Shown here one piece after another: positions 7,294 through 13,673 of a stretch of DNA of 64,000 nucleotides. Below the pieces are notes generated by a model that had not been told where the DNA came from, did no database searches, and worked only from the letters and a program-made list of their open reading frames with translations. The stretch is from Mycolicibacterium hodleri (GTDB taxonomy: Bacteria > Actinomycetota > Actinomycetes > Mycobacteriales > Mycobacteriaceae), in the NCBI RefSeq assembly GCF_025822245.1, contig NZ_JACKTL010000026.1:305296-369295 (forward strand). The letters run 5' to 3'. Within the stretch, counting starts at the first letter, position 1; each line of letters opens with the position of its first letter. A program made the translations under genes and the position numbers.

Positions 7294-8223
7294 TCATGGA
7301 ATCAGCAAGGTCCGACCGCGCAGTGCGCCGTCCTCGCTGAGTTGGTGCACCTGCGCAGTGTCGGAGAGGGGACGGCGCGCCTTGATGTCGAGTTGGAGCC
7401 GTCCGAGGTCGACGAGATCGACGATCTGGGTCAACTGCGTCGTGTCGCTGCGCACGCTGAAGAACACCACCCGTTGGGGACGGTCGGAGAAATCTCCACC
7501 CGGTTGGGTCGCCGACACCAGGGTCCCGCCGGGCACGATGCCGTCGAGCAGGGCGACGGTGTCCTTGGCGGTGCCGATGACGAGATTGATGGCGAGATCG
7601 ACCGGTGCGTCGAGTGCGTCGGTGATCGTGGTCGAGGTGTAGTCGATGACGTGGTCGGCTCCAGCGGCGTCGACGGCGTGGGCACTGCGGGGACTCGCGG
7701 TGGCGATCACTTCGGCGCCCGCCCGTTTTGCGAGTTGGACGACGAACCCGCCGACACCGCCGCCGGCTCCGTTGACTAGGACGCGCTGTCCGGCGACGAG
7801 GTTGCCGTGTTCGAACAGTGCCTGCCAGGCGGTGAGCGCGGGGACCGGAATCGCGGCGGCGTCGGCAAGTGCGATGGTGGCGGGGGCCAACACCAGCAGT
7901 TCGGCGGGGGCGGTGACGTATTCGGCGCCGGCCCCGGGACCGGTCATGGGTAGGAATCCGATGACCTCGGCTCCGATGGCCGGACCTTGGACGCCAGGAC
8001 CGTGGGCGACCACTGTTCCAGCCAGGTCGAGGCCCAGCGTGTGAGGAAGGCGCACCGGCATGATCTCTTTCATGGCTCCTGTTCTGAACCATCTGTCCAC
8101 TGGGTTGAACGCCGTTGCCGCGACGGCGACGAGCACTTCTCCGGGGCCGGGCCTAGGTGTGGGGGCCTCTTCGTAGCGCAAGACGTCGACGTCGCCGTAT
8201 TCGTGAAAGCGGAGCGCCTTCAT
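7294..8223 (-). CDS. NADP-dependent quinone-reductase-like MDR oxidoreductase
   Basis: 309 residues of the zinc-free medium-chain dehydrogenase/reductase family. The GroES-like N-terminal domain contains 'NPVDRWFRTGAM' and 'LPHTLGLDLAGTVVAHG', and the nucleotide-binding fold carries 'VLVNGAGGGVGGFVVQLAK'. The C-terminal part ('QLTQIVDLVDLGRL') is typical of the quinone oxidoreductase/ zeta-crystallin branch. No structural or catalytic zinc cysteines are present. The start at 8223 has a good GAGGAGAAA ribosome site. It is the last of three co-directional oxidoreductase genes (with 8334-8774 and 8882-9877) facing a divergent TetR gene, which suggests an electrophile/quinone detoxification operon. 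The physiological substrate is unknown. Confidence 0.85.
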   Translation of the reverse strand: MKALRFHEYGDVDVLRYEEAPTPRPGPGEVLVAVAATAFNPVDRWFRTGAMKEIMPVRLPHTLGLDLAGTVVAHGPGVQGPAIGAEVIGFLPMTGPGAGAEYVTAPAELLVLAPATIALADAAAIPVPALTAWQALFEHGNLVAGQRVLVNGAGGGVGGFVVQLAKRAGAEVIATASPRSAHAVDAAGADHVIDYTSTTITDALDAPVDLAINLVIGTAKDTVALLDGIVPGGTLVSATQPGGDFSDRPQRVVFFSVRSDTTQLTQIVDLVDLGRLQLDIKARRPLSDTAQVHQLSEDGALRGRTLLIP

Positions 8224-8333
8224 AACACTTTCTCCTCTGAGATGAACCGATCGGAAGTTCGGCTGGTGAGGCGGCCACACTGTCCGTCGCGCTGTCGCGC
8301 ACCATGATCGCGAAACGCTTTGTCGTGCAGCGC

Positions 8334-8774
8334 TTATCCGTTGCTGTAGACCCGGTCGGGGCGGATGAGTACCGCAGCTCGGCGCTGCTGGGCCATTGTC
8401 CGGTCGTAGTCGTCCCAGTCGTCGTGTTCGCCGCCGGCTGCGGTGAAGATCGCACGGAGCAGCAGCCTCAGCCCTTCGGCGTCCAGCCAGGGTTGGGGGT
8501 CATCGGGCCCGGCGAGTTCGGCGCGGCCTTCGACCGCCGCCCACTGCCAACCGTTGCGGAAGGTGGCGGTGACTTGGGGTCGAGCGCGCAGGTTCGCCAG
8601 CTTGACGGGGCCTGCCGCGACCACGGCCAAGACGGTCTCCCCGGTGGCGGGATGGTCCAACACGCCTGCGTTGACCAACGACGACTGGATGGTGCCGTCG
8701 GCCCGGAGCGTCGACAGCACCACCAGGCCTTGCTCGTCGCTGGACAGCGATGCTGCTTCGTGAAGTGTGGTCAC
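8334..8774 (-). CDS. PPOX-class (pyridoxamine-phosphate-oxidase fold) flavin/F420-binding protein
   Basis: 146 residues with the split-barrel features of PPOX-class proteins: 'LVVLSTLRADGTIQSSLVNAGVL' at the start, 'KLANLRARPQVTATF' and a final 'RRAAVLIRPDRVYSNG'. Mycobacterial members often use F420 or FMN to reduce small substrates; which cofactor is used here is not decided by sequence alone. The GTG at 8774 is preceded by AGGAG at a spacing of about 8. Located between the MDR and SDR genes in the same orientation, it probably belongs to one transcript with them. Confidence 0.8.
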   Translation of the reverse strand: MTTLHEAASLSSDEQGLVVLSTLRADGTIQSSLVNAGVLDHPATGETVLAVVAAGPVKLANLRARPQVTATFRNGWQWAAVEGRAELAGPDDPQPWLDAEGLRLLLRAIFTAAGGEHDDWDDYDRTMAQQRRAAVLIRPDRVYSNG

Positions 8775-8881
8775 GGAATGTACTCCTCGGTGTCGTGGTC
8801 TATCTCTCGTCCGTCTATGTCTGGCCGCCGCCGCGGCGCGTGTGGCGGCAGACGTGTAACCGTGGCGGTGGGCGCTGGCCG

Positions 8882-9877
8882 TCAGCGGGATTCGACGCCA
8901 CCGATGGTGTGGGGAGGCGATTGTCGATGTGAGCGTGACTCTTTCACGAAGCGGTGGATGGCTTCGTAGGCATGCTGTTGTATCGCCGGGTCCTTGAAGT
9001 CTGCGACGATCTCCGACTGATCCACGAGGGGTCCGACGACTTTGCCTGGCCTGCTGGCGTAGAACACGCCGCTGCGCAACCGATCGTCTGTGACTCCGTC
9101 GGCCAGCCGCTTGGCGCCCTTCTCCAGCTGGTGTCCGACGCCCAGGGCGGGAAGGACGTGGGGCAGCATGACGTGATTCATCAGCGCCCGAGTGACGGAG
9201 CCCATGTCGCGCAACGCGTCGGTTCCCGCGGTGTTGCCCGGGCTCACCGTGAGCAGCCGCAGGTCGGGGTGCTGTCGCGCCAGTGCCGACATCCACAACG
9301 CACCAAGGTATTTCACCTGTCCGTAGGCGAGGAAAGTGTTGAACTCGTGCTGCGTGAAGTACGAACCGTCGATGACGCTGACGAATTCCTCCACCGAGTG
9401 GTCGGTGAACGTGGGCCGCGGCATCCGCATCATACGAACGCCGCGCGCAGCTTCACTGCCCACCAGGACCGCGGCGTTGGTCAATGCCCCGGCGGCGAGG
9501 AGATTCTCGAGTAGGACGACGTGGCCCAGGACGTTCGAGCCGAAGACATGCGTGACGCCGTCGGCGGTGAGCGCCAGTGGTGTTGGGCCGCCGGTGCCGC
9601 CGGCGTTCATGACCACCGAATGCAGTGGGCCATCCAATGTGTTCAGCGCGGACCTCACCGAGTCCACGTCGGTCAGGTCCATCCGCACGACCGAGAAGAT
9701 GGGCCTACCCGTGAGGCGCTGCAGGTCGAAGGCGGCAGATTGCCCGCTGTCGGCGTTTCGACACGCCAGATAGATCCTGTCGAAGTCGCCGGTAAGAGCG
9801 AGTTGGCGTGCCACCTCCTTGCCGAGCCCAACGTTGGCACCGGTGATCAAAACCGCCTTGGAAGACGTCGCAGCCAT
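8882..9877 (-). CDS. Short-chain dehydrogenase/reductase (protochlorophyllide-reductase-like SDR)
   Basis: 331 residues. The N-terminal cofactor motif is 'TGANVGLGKE' (residues about 13-22), followed by 'NAGG' and a catalytic Tyr-Lys pair in 'YGQVK', with the upstream Ser in 'LVGSEAARG'. The long C-terminal region after the active site is typical of the retinol-dehydrogenase/protochlorophyllide-oxidoreductase-like SDR branch. The start ATG has GAAAGGAAA upstream. It is the first gene of the leftward oxidoreductase cluster, and the 600-bp gap to the divergent TetR gene contains inverted repeats that could be the operator. Substrate unknown. Confidence 0.85.
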   Translation of the reverse strand: MAATSSKAVLITGANVGLGKEVARQLALTGDFDRIYLACRNADSGQSAAFDLQRLTGRPIFSVVRMDLTDVDSVRSALNTLDGPLHSVVMNAGGTGGPTPLALTADGVTHVFGSNVLGHVVLLENLLAAGALTNAAVLVGSEAARGVRMMRMPRPTFTDHSVEEFVSVIDGSYFTQHEFNTFLAYGQVKYLGALWMSALARQHPDLRLLTVSPGNTAGTDALRDMGSVTRALMNHVMLPHVLPALGVGHQLEKGAKRLADGVTDDRLRSGVFYASRPGKVVGPLVDQSEIVADFKDPAIQQHAYEAIHRFVKESRSHRQSPPHTIGGVESR

Positions 9878-10069
9878 GCTGTCATTTCCTTTCGATGGAG
9901 ACTCGATGGAGCCTTCGCGCCGGCGCCACCGACGGGAGAAGCCGTCCGTGAGCGTGTCGCTGCGGCCCGATGGAACAGCCCGAAGATCTCGGGCTGTGAT
10001 GTCGCGTAGTTGTCTGTGCGCAGGCCGCGCCGAGTGTCGACGTCGCCGTCAGTGTTTCTTCTGTACGCG

Positions 10070-10113
10070 ACGACTGCCCTAGTCGTACACGTGTTGTTTG
10101 TAGTGCGTACTAC
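10070..10113. promoter_or_regulatory. Cluster of inverted repeats between the SDR and TetR genes (candidate operator)
   Basis: Two short inverted repeats lie here: ACGACT-N5-AGTCGT at 10070-10086 and GTAGT-GCGT-ACTAC at 10100-10113. A third, GATAT-CGA-ATATC, is at 10271-10283. The rest of the 602-bp interval (9878-10479) shows no convincing coding sequence. The GTAGT repeat is the best candidate for binding by the divergent TetR regulator at 10480; this is inference from symmetry and position. Confidence 0.4.
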
Positions 10114-10479
10114 ATAATTGCTCTTCGGGACTCGGATGTCAACCGTTGGGTCGGCTGGTGGGAGACATAGCTGACATGACGTTGAATCTGGCCTATCAGA
10201 AGGTTATTGGATGATTTTGTCGCACGGAGCAGGTTCACCGCGGCGTGGCGACCCCGTATCGGTCGCTCTAGATATCGAATATCAGAATGTAGTGTGGAGT
10301 TCACTGAGTAGGGCGATGGGGCTACACTCACTTTCAGGTTGCCGCGGGCGGTACCCCGTAGAACCCCAGTAGGTCGGACGACCGGTTCGCAGCACCGCGA
10401 GCAGAACGCATGACGACTGGGAAGGGGGATCAGGGGAGCGGGGCCGCGCAACGGATCTCGCCAGACCTGACCAAAAGTG

Positions 10480-11115
10480 ATGGCAGCGAACGAATCAGTC
10501 ACCGAGCCGCGACGGCTCACCCCCAAGGGGCACGCGACGCGGGAGCGGATCGTCGCAACAGCAGCGCAACTGATGCACGACCACGGTGTCGCCGGCACGA
10601 GTCTTGGCGACGTCCAGAAAGCAGCGGGCGTTGGCGTTTCGCAGGTGTATCACTACTTCGCGGACAAGGATTCGCTGATCAGGGCCGTTGTCGCGCACCG
10701 CATCCAGGCTCTGCTGGCCACGCTCGGCGGCCTGGACACGATGGAGGGCCTGCGAGCTTGGCGAGACCTTCTCGTCGACACCCTCGGCCAGCGCAACTGT
10801 CAGGGTGGTTGCCCGGTCGGGTCCTTGGCCGGTGAGTTGGCCGAGTCCCTCCCGGAGTGTCGAGCCGACCTCGCCGTGGGATTCGACCAGTGGGAAGCGG
10901 TGATCCGCGAGGGCCTACAGACCATGTACGACCGGGGCGATCTGCGCCGCAAGGCCAGCCCCGATCGGTTGGCGACCGCGCTGCTGGCCGCGGTCGAAGG
11001 CGGCATGCTGCTCGCGCAGGTTCGCCGCGACCCCGCCCCTCTCGCAACGGCACTCGATGAGGTCCTCGACCGCATCGAGGAGCTCAGGCCCCGACGCGCA
11101 CCGGCTCGTCAGTGA
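10480..11115 (+). CDS. TetR/AcrR-family transcriptional regulator
   Basis: 211 residues. The N-terminal helix-turn-helix is clear ('ATRERIVATAAQLMHDHG...LGDVQKAAGVGVSQVYHYFADKDSL'). The ligand domain contains 'GGCPVGSLAGEL' at about residues 108-119, a cysteine motif shared with the other two TetR proteins of this window. The gene is divergent from the SDR-PPOX-MDR cluster and is the likely local repressor of it. Start taken at the ATG 10480; a GTG three bases earlier is equally possible. Confidence 0.85.
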   Translation: MAANESVTEPRRLTPKGHATRERIVATAAQLMHDHGVAGTSLGDVQKAAGVGVSQVYHYFADKDSLIRAVVAHRIQALLATLGGLDTMEGLRAWRDLLVDTLGQRNCQGGCPVGSLAGELAESLPECRADLAVGFDQWEAVIREGLQTMYDRGDLRRKASPDRLATALLAAVEGGMLLAQVRRDPAPLATALDEVLDRIEELRPRRAPARQ

Positions 11116-11328
11116 GCCTGCACGTCACCGTCATTGCTGGAGTCCGTTGGCGCGGCTCCTTGCGTGGCCGGGGTGGTGGGCTGCAGCACCGCAACGGCCA
11201 CCGCCCCGTTTCGGAGGCGCGTGAATTCCTTGACGCCATAGCGCTCGTTGACACCGGCACTGCTGAACCGCTCTATGTAATGCATTGCGCATCACCACCG
11301 AGCCGTGCGGGGCGGCACGCGGTGGCCG

Positions 11329-11598
11329 TCATGGGGTGTAGTTGGCTAGTGCGGTGACGTCGATCTCGGTGTAGGGCCGGATCGGCAGGCTGGCGAGCGC
11401 CTCCTCCAAGGCATTGGCATCAGCGGCTGACCAGATGCCGATATTCGCCCGAGTACCAGGCAGCCGCCAGAGTTGCCGAATCACCCCCTGCGACAGCAGC
11501 TCTCGGCCCCTTGACCGTTCACGCTCGAGCAGAACCGTGCGTTCGTCCTCGGGTAGGTCGTAGGCGCGGCTGAAGTCCACGCGAACCAGGAAGTCCAT
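11329..11598 (-). CDS. Muconolactone delta-isomerase-like protein
   Basis: Eighty-nine residues, the size of the muconolactone isomerase (CatC/MIase) family. The pattern is MDFLVRVD at the start, a central 'RERSRGRELLSQGVIRQLWRLPG' and 'IGIWSAADANALEEALASLP' at the end, matching the ferredoxin-like fold. In catechol degradation the family isomerises muconolactone. No other catechol genes are nearby, so a different lactone or a sensor-like role is possible. The ribosome site GAGGAG precedes the ATG at 11598. It lies downstream of the RidA gene in the same orientation (115 bp gap). Confidence 0.75.
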   Translation of the reverse strand: MDFLVRVDFSRAYDLPEDERTVLLERERSRGRELLSQGVIRQLWRLPGTRANIGIWSAADANALEEALASLPIRPYTEIDVTALANYTP

Positions 11599-11713
11599 CG
11601 TTCTCCTCTCATCACATGGTCCGCACGCGGACCCTTCGGGGCGCAGGTGGCCCTCGTTCGGCCCGTTCACGGCCCGAATGCGTTGCCGTGGCCTCGTCGC
11701 GGGAGGGCGCGTG

Positions 11714-12124
11714 CTAGTCGAGCACCGCGATCGCCTCCACCTCGACGAGGTGCTCGGGGACGAACAACGCGGCGACGCCAATCAAGGTGCCCGGCGGCAT
11801 GAACGTGGTGACACCGAGTTTGGCGCAGGCTCGGGCGCGCCCCTCCTGCACCAAGGGCATCTTGTCCACCGACCAGTCGGTCACGTAGTTGGTCAGTTTG
11901 ACGATGTCGTCGAAGGAGCCGCCAATCTCGGCGAGTGCCGCACCGACGTTGAGATAGCACTGCTCGACCTGCGCGGCGAGGTCGCCCTCACCGACTAGCG
12001 TTCCGTTAGCATCCCAGGCGACCTGCCCGGCCATGAACACGATTTTGGAACCGGAGGCGATAGACACCTGGTGGAAGAACTCGACTTTCGGCAGGCCCTG
12101 CGGGTCCGTCAAGGTGACGCTCAT
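11714..12124 (-). CDS. RidA/YjgF-family protein
   Basis: 136 residues of the RidA (YjgF/YER057c/UK114) family: 'FFHQVSIASGSKIVFMAGQVAWDANG' early, 'QVEQCYLNVGAALAEIGGSF' and 'DIVKLTNYVTD' in the middle and 'PPGTLIGVAALFVPEHLVEVEAIAVL' at the end. Characterised members hydrolyse reactive enamines/imines formed by PLP enzymes. The usual catalytic arginine region ('R' followed by a PGTLIGV-type strand) is replaced by 'PPGTLIGVAALFVP', so activity as an imine deaminase is uncertain. The AAGGAG ribosome site is well placed before the ATG at 12124. It may form a two-gene unit with the muconolactone-isomerase-like gene. Confidence 0.85.
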   Translation of the reverse strand: MSVTLTDPQGLPKVEFFHQVSIASGSKIVFMAGQVAWDANGTLVGEGDLAAQVEQCYLNVGAALAEIGGSFDDIVKLTNYVTDWSVDKMPLVQEGRARACAKLGVTTFMPPGTLIGVAALFVPEHLVEVEAIAVLD

Positions 12125-12254
12125 GTAGAACTCTCCTTCTGTCGTGAAGGCCGCTAGCCCCCAAGGTTGAGAACGCGTGGCACTCCAGGAATGGACCGCG
12201 CCGCGGCGCCCCAGATGAACACCGAGGCTTACGGCACATCGCAACGGCAATGCA

Positions 12255-12878
12255 TCATGGGAGAAGTGACGCCTCGGCCGCGGGGTCGGCCACGTCGTCG
12301 ATCCAACGCAGCAGCCGCCCCATCTGGCGGTGCATCATGTCGGGGTCGCGCAGGGAATGGGTGAGCACGGCGATGCCCTGGTAGGCGGCAACCAACGTGA
12401 CGGCCAGATCGCGTGCATCGGGTTGTCCCATCTCACGAAATTGCCGCTCAACCCAGTCGATTACCACACCCAACAGCTCGGGGCTGCGGGAGGACGCTTC
12501 AATCCCAAAGCGCTTGTCCAGCTCGGAGGCGAGCGTTCCGATTGGGCACCCATGCTGCGAGACGGAGTCACGGGTGGCGTCGAGCTCGTCGACGAGAGCC
12601 CTCAGACGCGCGCGCGGTGTCCGTCGCCGATCCAGACGTGCGAGCAGCTCGTCACGTTCGTTGGAATAGCCTTCGACGATCGCGTCGACCAACTCGTCCT
12701 TGGTCTTGAAGTAGTAAAAGATGTTCCCAACGGCCACGTTGGCCTCTGTGGCGACATCGGCCAACGTCGTACGCTCGACGCCTTGGTGGTAGATCATCCG
12801 GCGAGCACCCTCGACCAGCCGCTGACGTTTCTGGGCTCCCTGCGCTCTGCGTGACCCGACCATGTTCACCGCCATCAT
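12255..12878 (-). CDS. TetR/AcrR-family regulator, probable repressor of the first MmpS-MmpL operon
   Basis: 207 residues. HTH region 'RRMIYHQGVERTTLADVATEANVAVGNIFYYFKTKDEL' is well conserved; the ligand domain contains 'GCPIGTLASELDKR' with a conserved Cys. Two in-frame ATGs (12878 and 12863) are possible starts. An 18-bp operator-like sequence lies immediately before the start (12880-12897) and a 14-of-18 match to it lies upstream of the divergent mmpS gene (13044-13061). This is the pattern of an autoregulated repressor that also controls the transporter. Inducer unknown. Confidence 0.85.
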   Translation of the reverse strand: MMAVNMVGSRRAQGAQKRQRLVEGARRMIYHQGVERTTLADVATEANVAVGNIFYYFKTKDELVDAIVEGYSNERDELLARLDRRRTPRARLRALVDELDATRDSVSQHGCPIGTLASELDKRFGIEASSRSPELLGVVIDWVERQFREMGQPDARDLAVTLVAAYQGIAVLTHSLRDPDMMHRQMGRLLRWIDDVADPAAEASLLP

Positions 12879-12879
12879 G

Positions 12880-12897
12880 AGTTGGTTGACTGACTAA
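12880..12897 (-). promoter_or_regulatory. Operator copy 1 at the TetR start
   Basis: On the minus strand TTAGTCAGTCAACCAACT, ending one base before the ATG at 12878. It matches the site at 13044-13061 at 14 of 18 positions. A repressor bound here would block its own transcription or translation start. Confidence 0.55.
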
Positions 12898-13043
12898 AGC
12901 ATAGCGCCCAAAGGACGCCCGCCTACCGGCTTGGGGCCGCGAAGACAAATCGGGTGGCCTTGAATGGGCGGTCACCATCTCACCCGCTGGATCGGAACTC
13001 ACATCCGAATCACCCCGCGCCCGCTGGCCATTGAGATGTTAGG

Positions 13044-13061
13044 TTAGTTGTCCAACCAACT
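13044..13061 (+). promoter_or_regulatory. Operator copy 2 upstream of mmpS
   Basis: TTAGTTGTCCAACCAACT; with the following base it contains the inverted repeat TAGTTG-N6-CAACTA (13045-13062). It is 165 bp upstream of the mmpS start at 13227. The remaining bases between 12898 and 13226 show no gene. Confidence 0.55.
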
Positions 13062-13226
13062 ATTAAGGGGTGGAACTCGGATGCGCATTGGACCTACCCA
13101 TGCGTCGACCTCGCCGTCGCGGCGCCGGAGACCCACCCTCGCCGGGCGCTCGTGTGATCGCGGTCGGCTCATCGGTGAGCGGGCATCGGCTCAGAACCGC
13201 TTCGCCCACAACCGAAAGGCGTTTCA

Positions 13227-13673
13227 GTGAAAGGCTTTTCGGTCGTAAGCGTGGTCAAGCGACGCTGGACGGTGATCGTGACGGTGCTCGTCGTGACGGT
13301 CGCGGGTTTCGGCGTGGACCGGCTGCACGACGTCTTTGGTTCCAATGACGTGGTGTCGTGGCCACGCGCGGACTCGATAGAGAACAGCAAGTTCAACCCG
13401 AAGCAGGTCCTGTTCGAGGTCTTCGGCAGTCCCGGGGCGGTGGCGACCATCAACTACCTCGACGAGCACGCCCAGCCCCAACGGGTCGACGACGCGAGGC
13501 TGCCCTGGTCGCAGCTGTTGACGACCACTGACCCCACCCTATTCGCCGACCTGCGTGCGCAAGGGGATGCCGACACTCTCACCTGCCGCATCACCGTCAA
13601 CGGCATCGTCAAGGACGAAAGGTCCACCACCAACGTGAACGGCTACATCTCCTGCCTGGACAAGTCCGCATGA
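13227..13673 (+). CDS. mmpS: MmpS-family membrane accessory protein (first cassette)
   Basis: 148 residues with the MmpS plan: a short cytoplasmic N-terminus, one transmembrane helix (about 13-30, 'WTVIVTVLVVTVAGFGV') and a periplasmic beta-rich domain. Family marks are 'FNPKQVLFEVFGSPGAVATINYLD', 'LPWSQLL' and a cysteine pair ('LTCRITVNG' and 'YISCLDKSA') likely to form a disulfide. MmpS proteins assist MmpL transporters in siderophore, glycolipid or drug export. Start GTG at 13227. The TGA overlaps the ATG of mmpL (ATGA), so the two are translationally coupled. Confidence 0.9.
   Translation: MKGFSVVSVVKRRWTVIVTVLVVTVAGFGVDRLHDVFGSNDVVSWPRADSIENSKFNPKQVLFEVFGSPGAVATINYLDEHAQPQRVDDARLPWSQLLTTTDPTLFADLRAQGDADTLTCRITVNGIVKDERSTTNVNGYISCLDKSA

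Noticed and set aside
10110..10598. 162-codon minus-strand frame between the SDR and the TetR gene
   Set aside because: No similarity, poor start, and it overlaps the TetR HTH region; the interval is better read as regulatory DNA.
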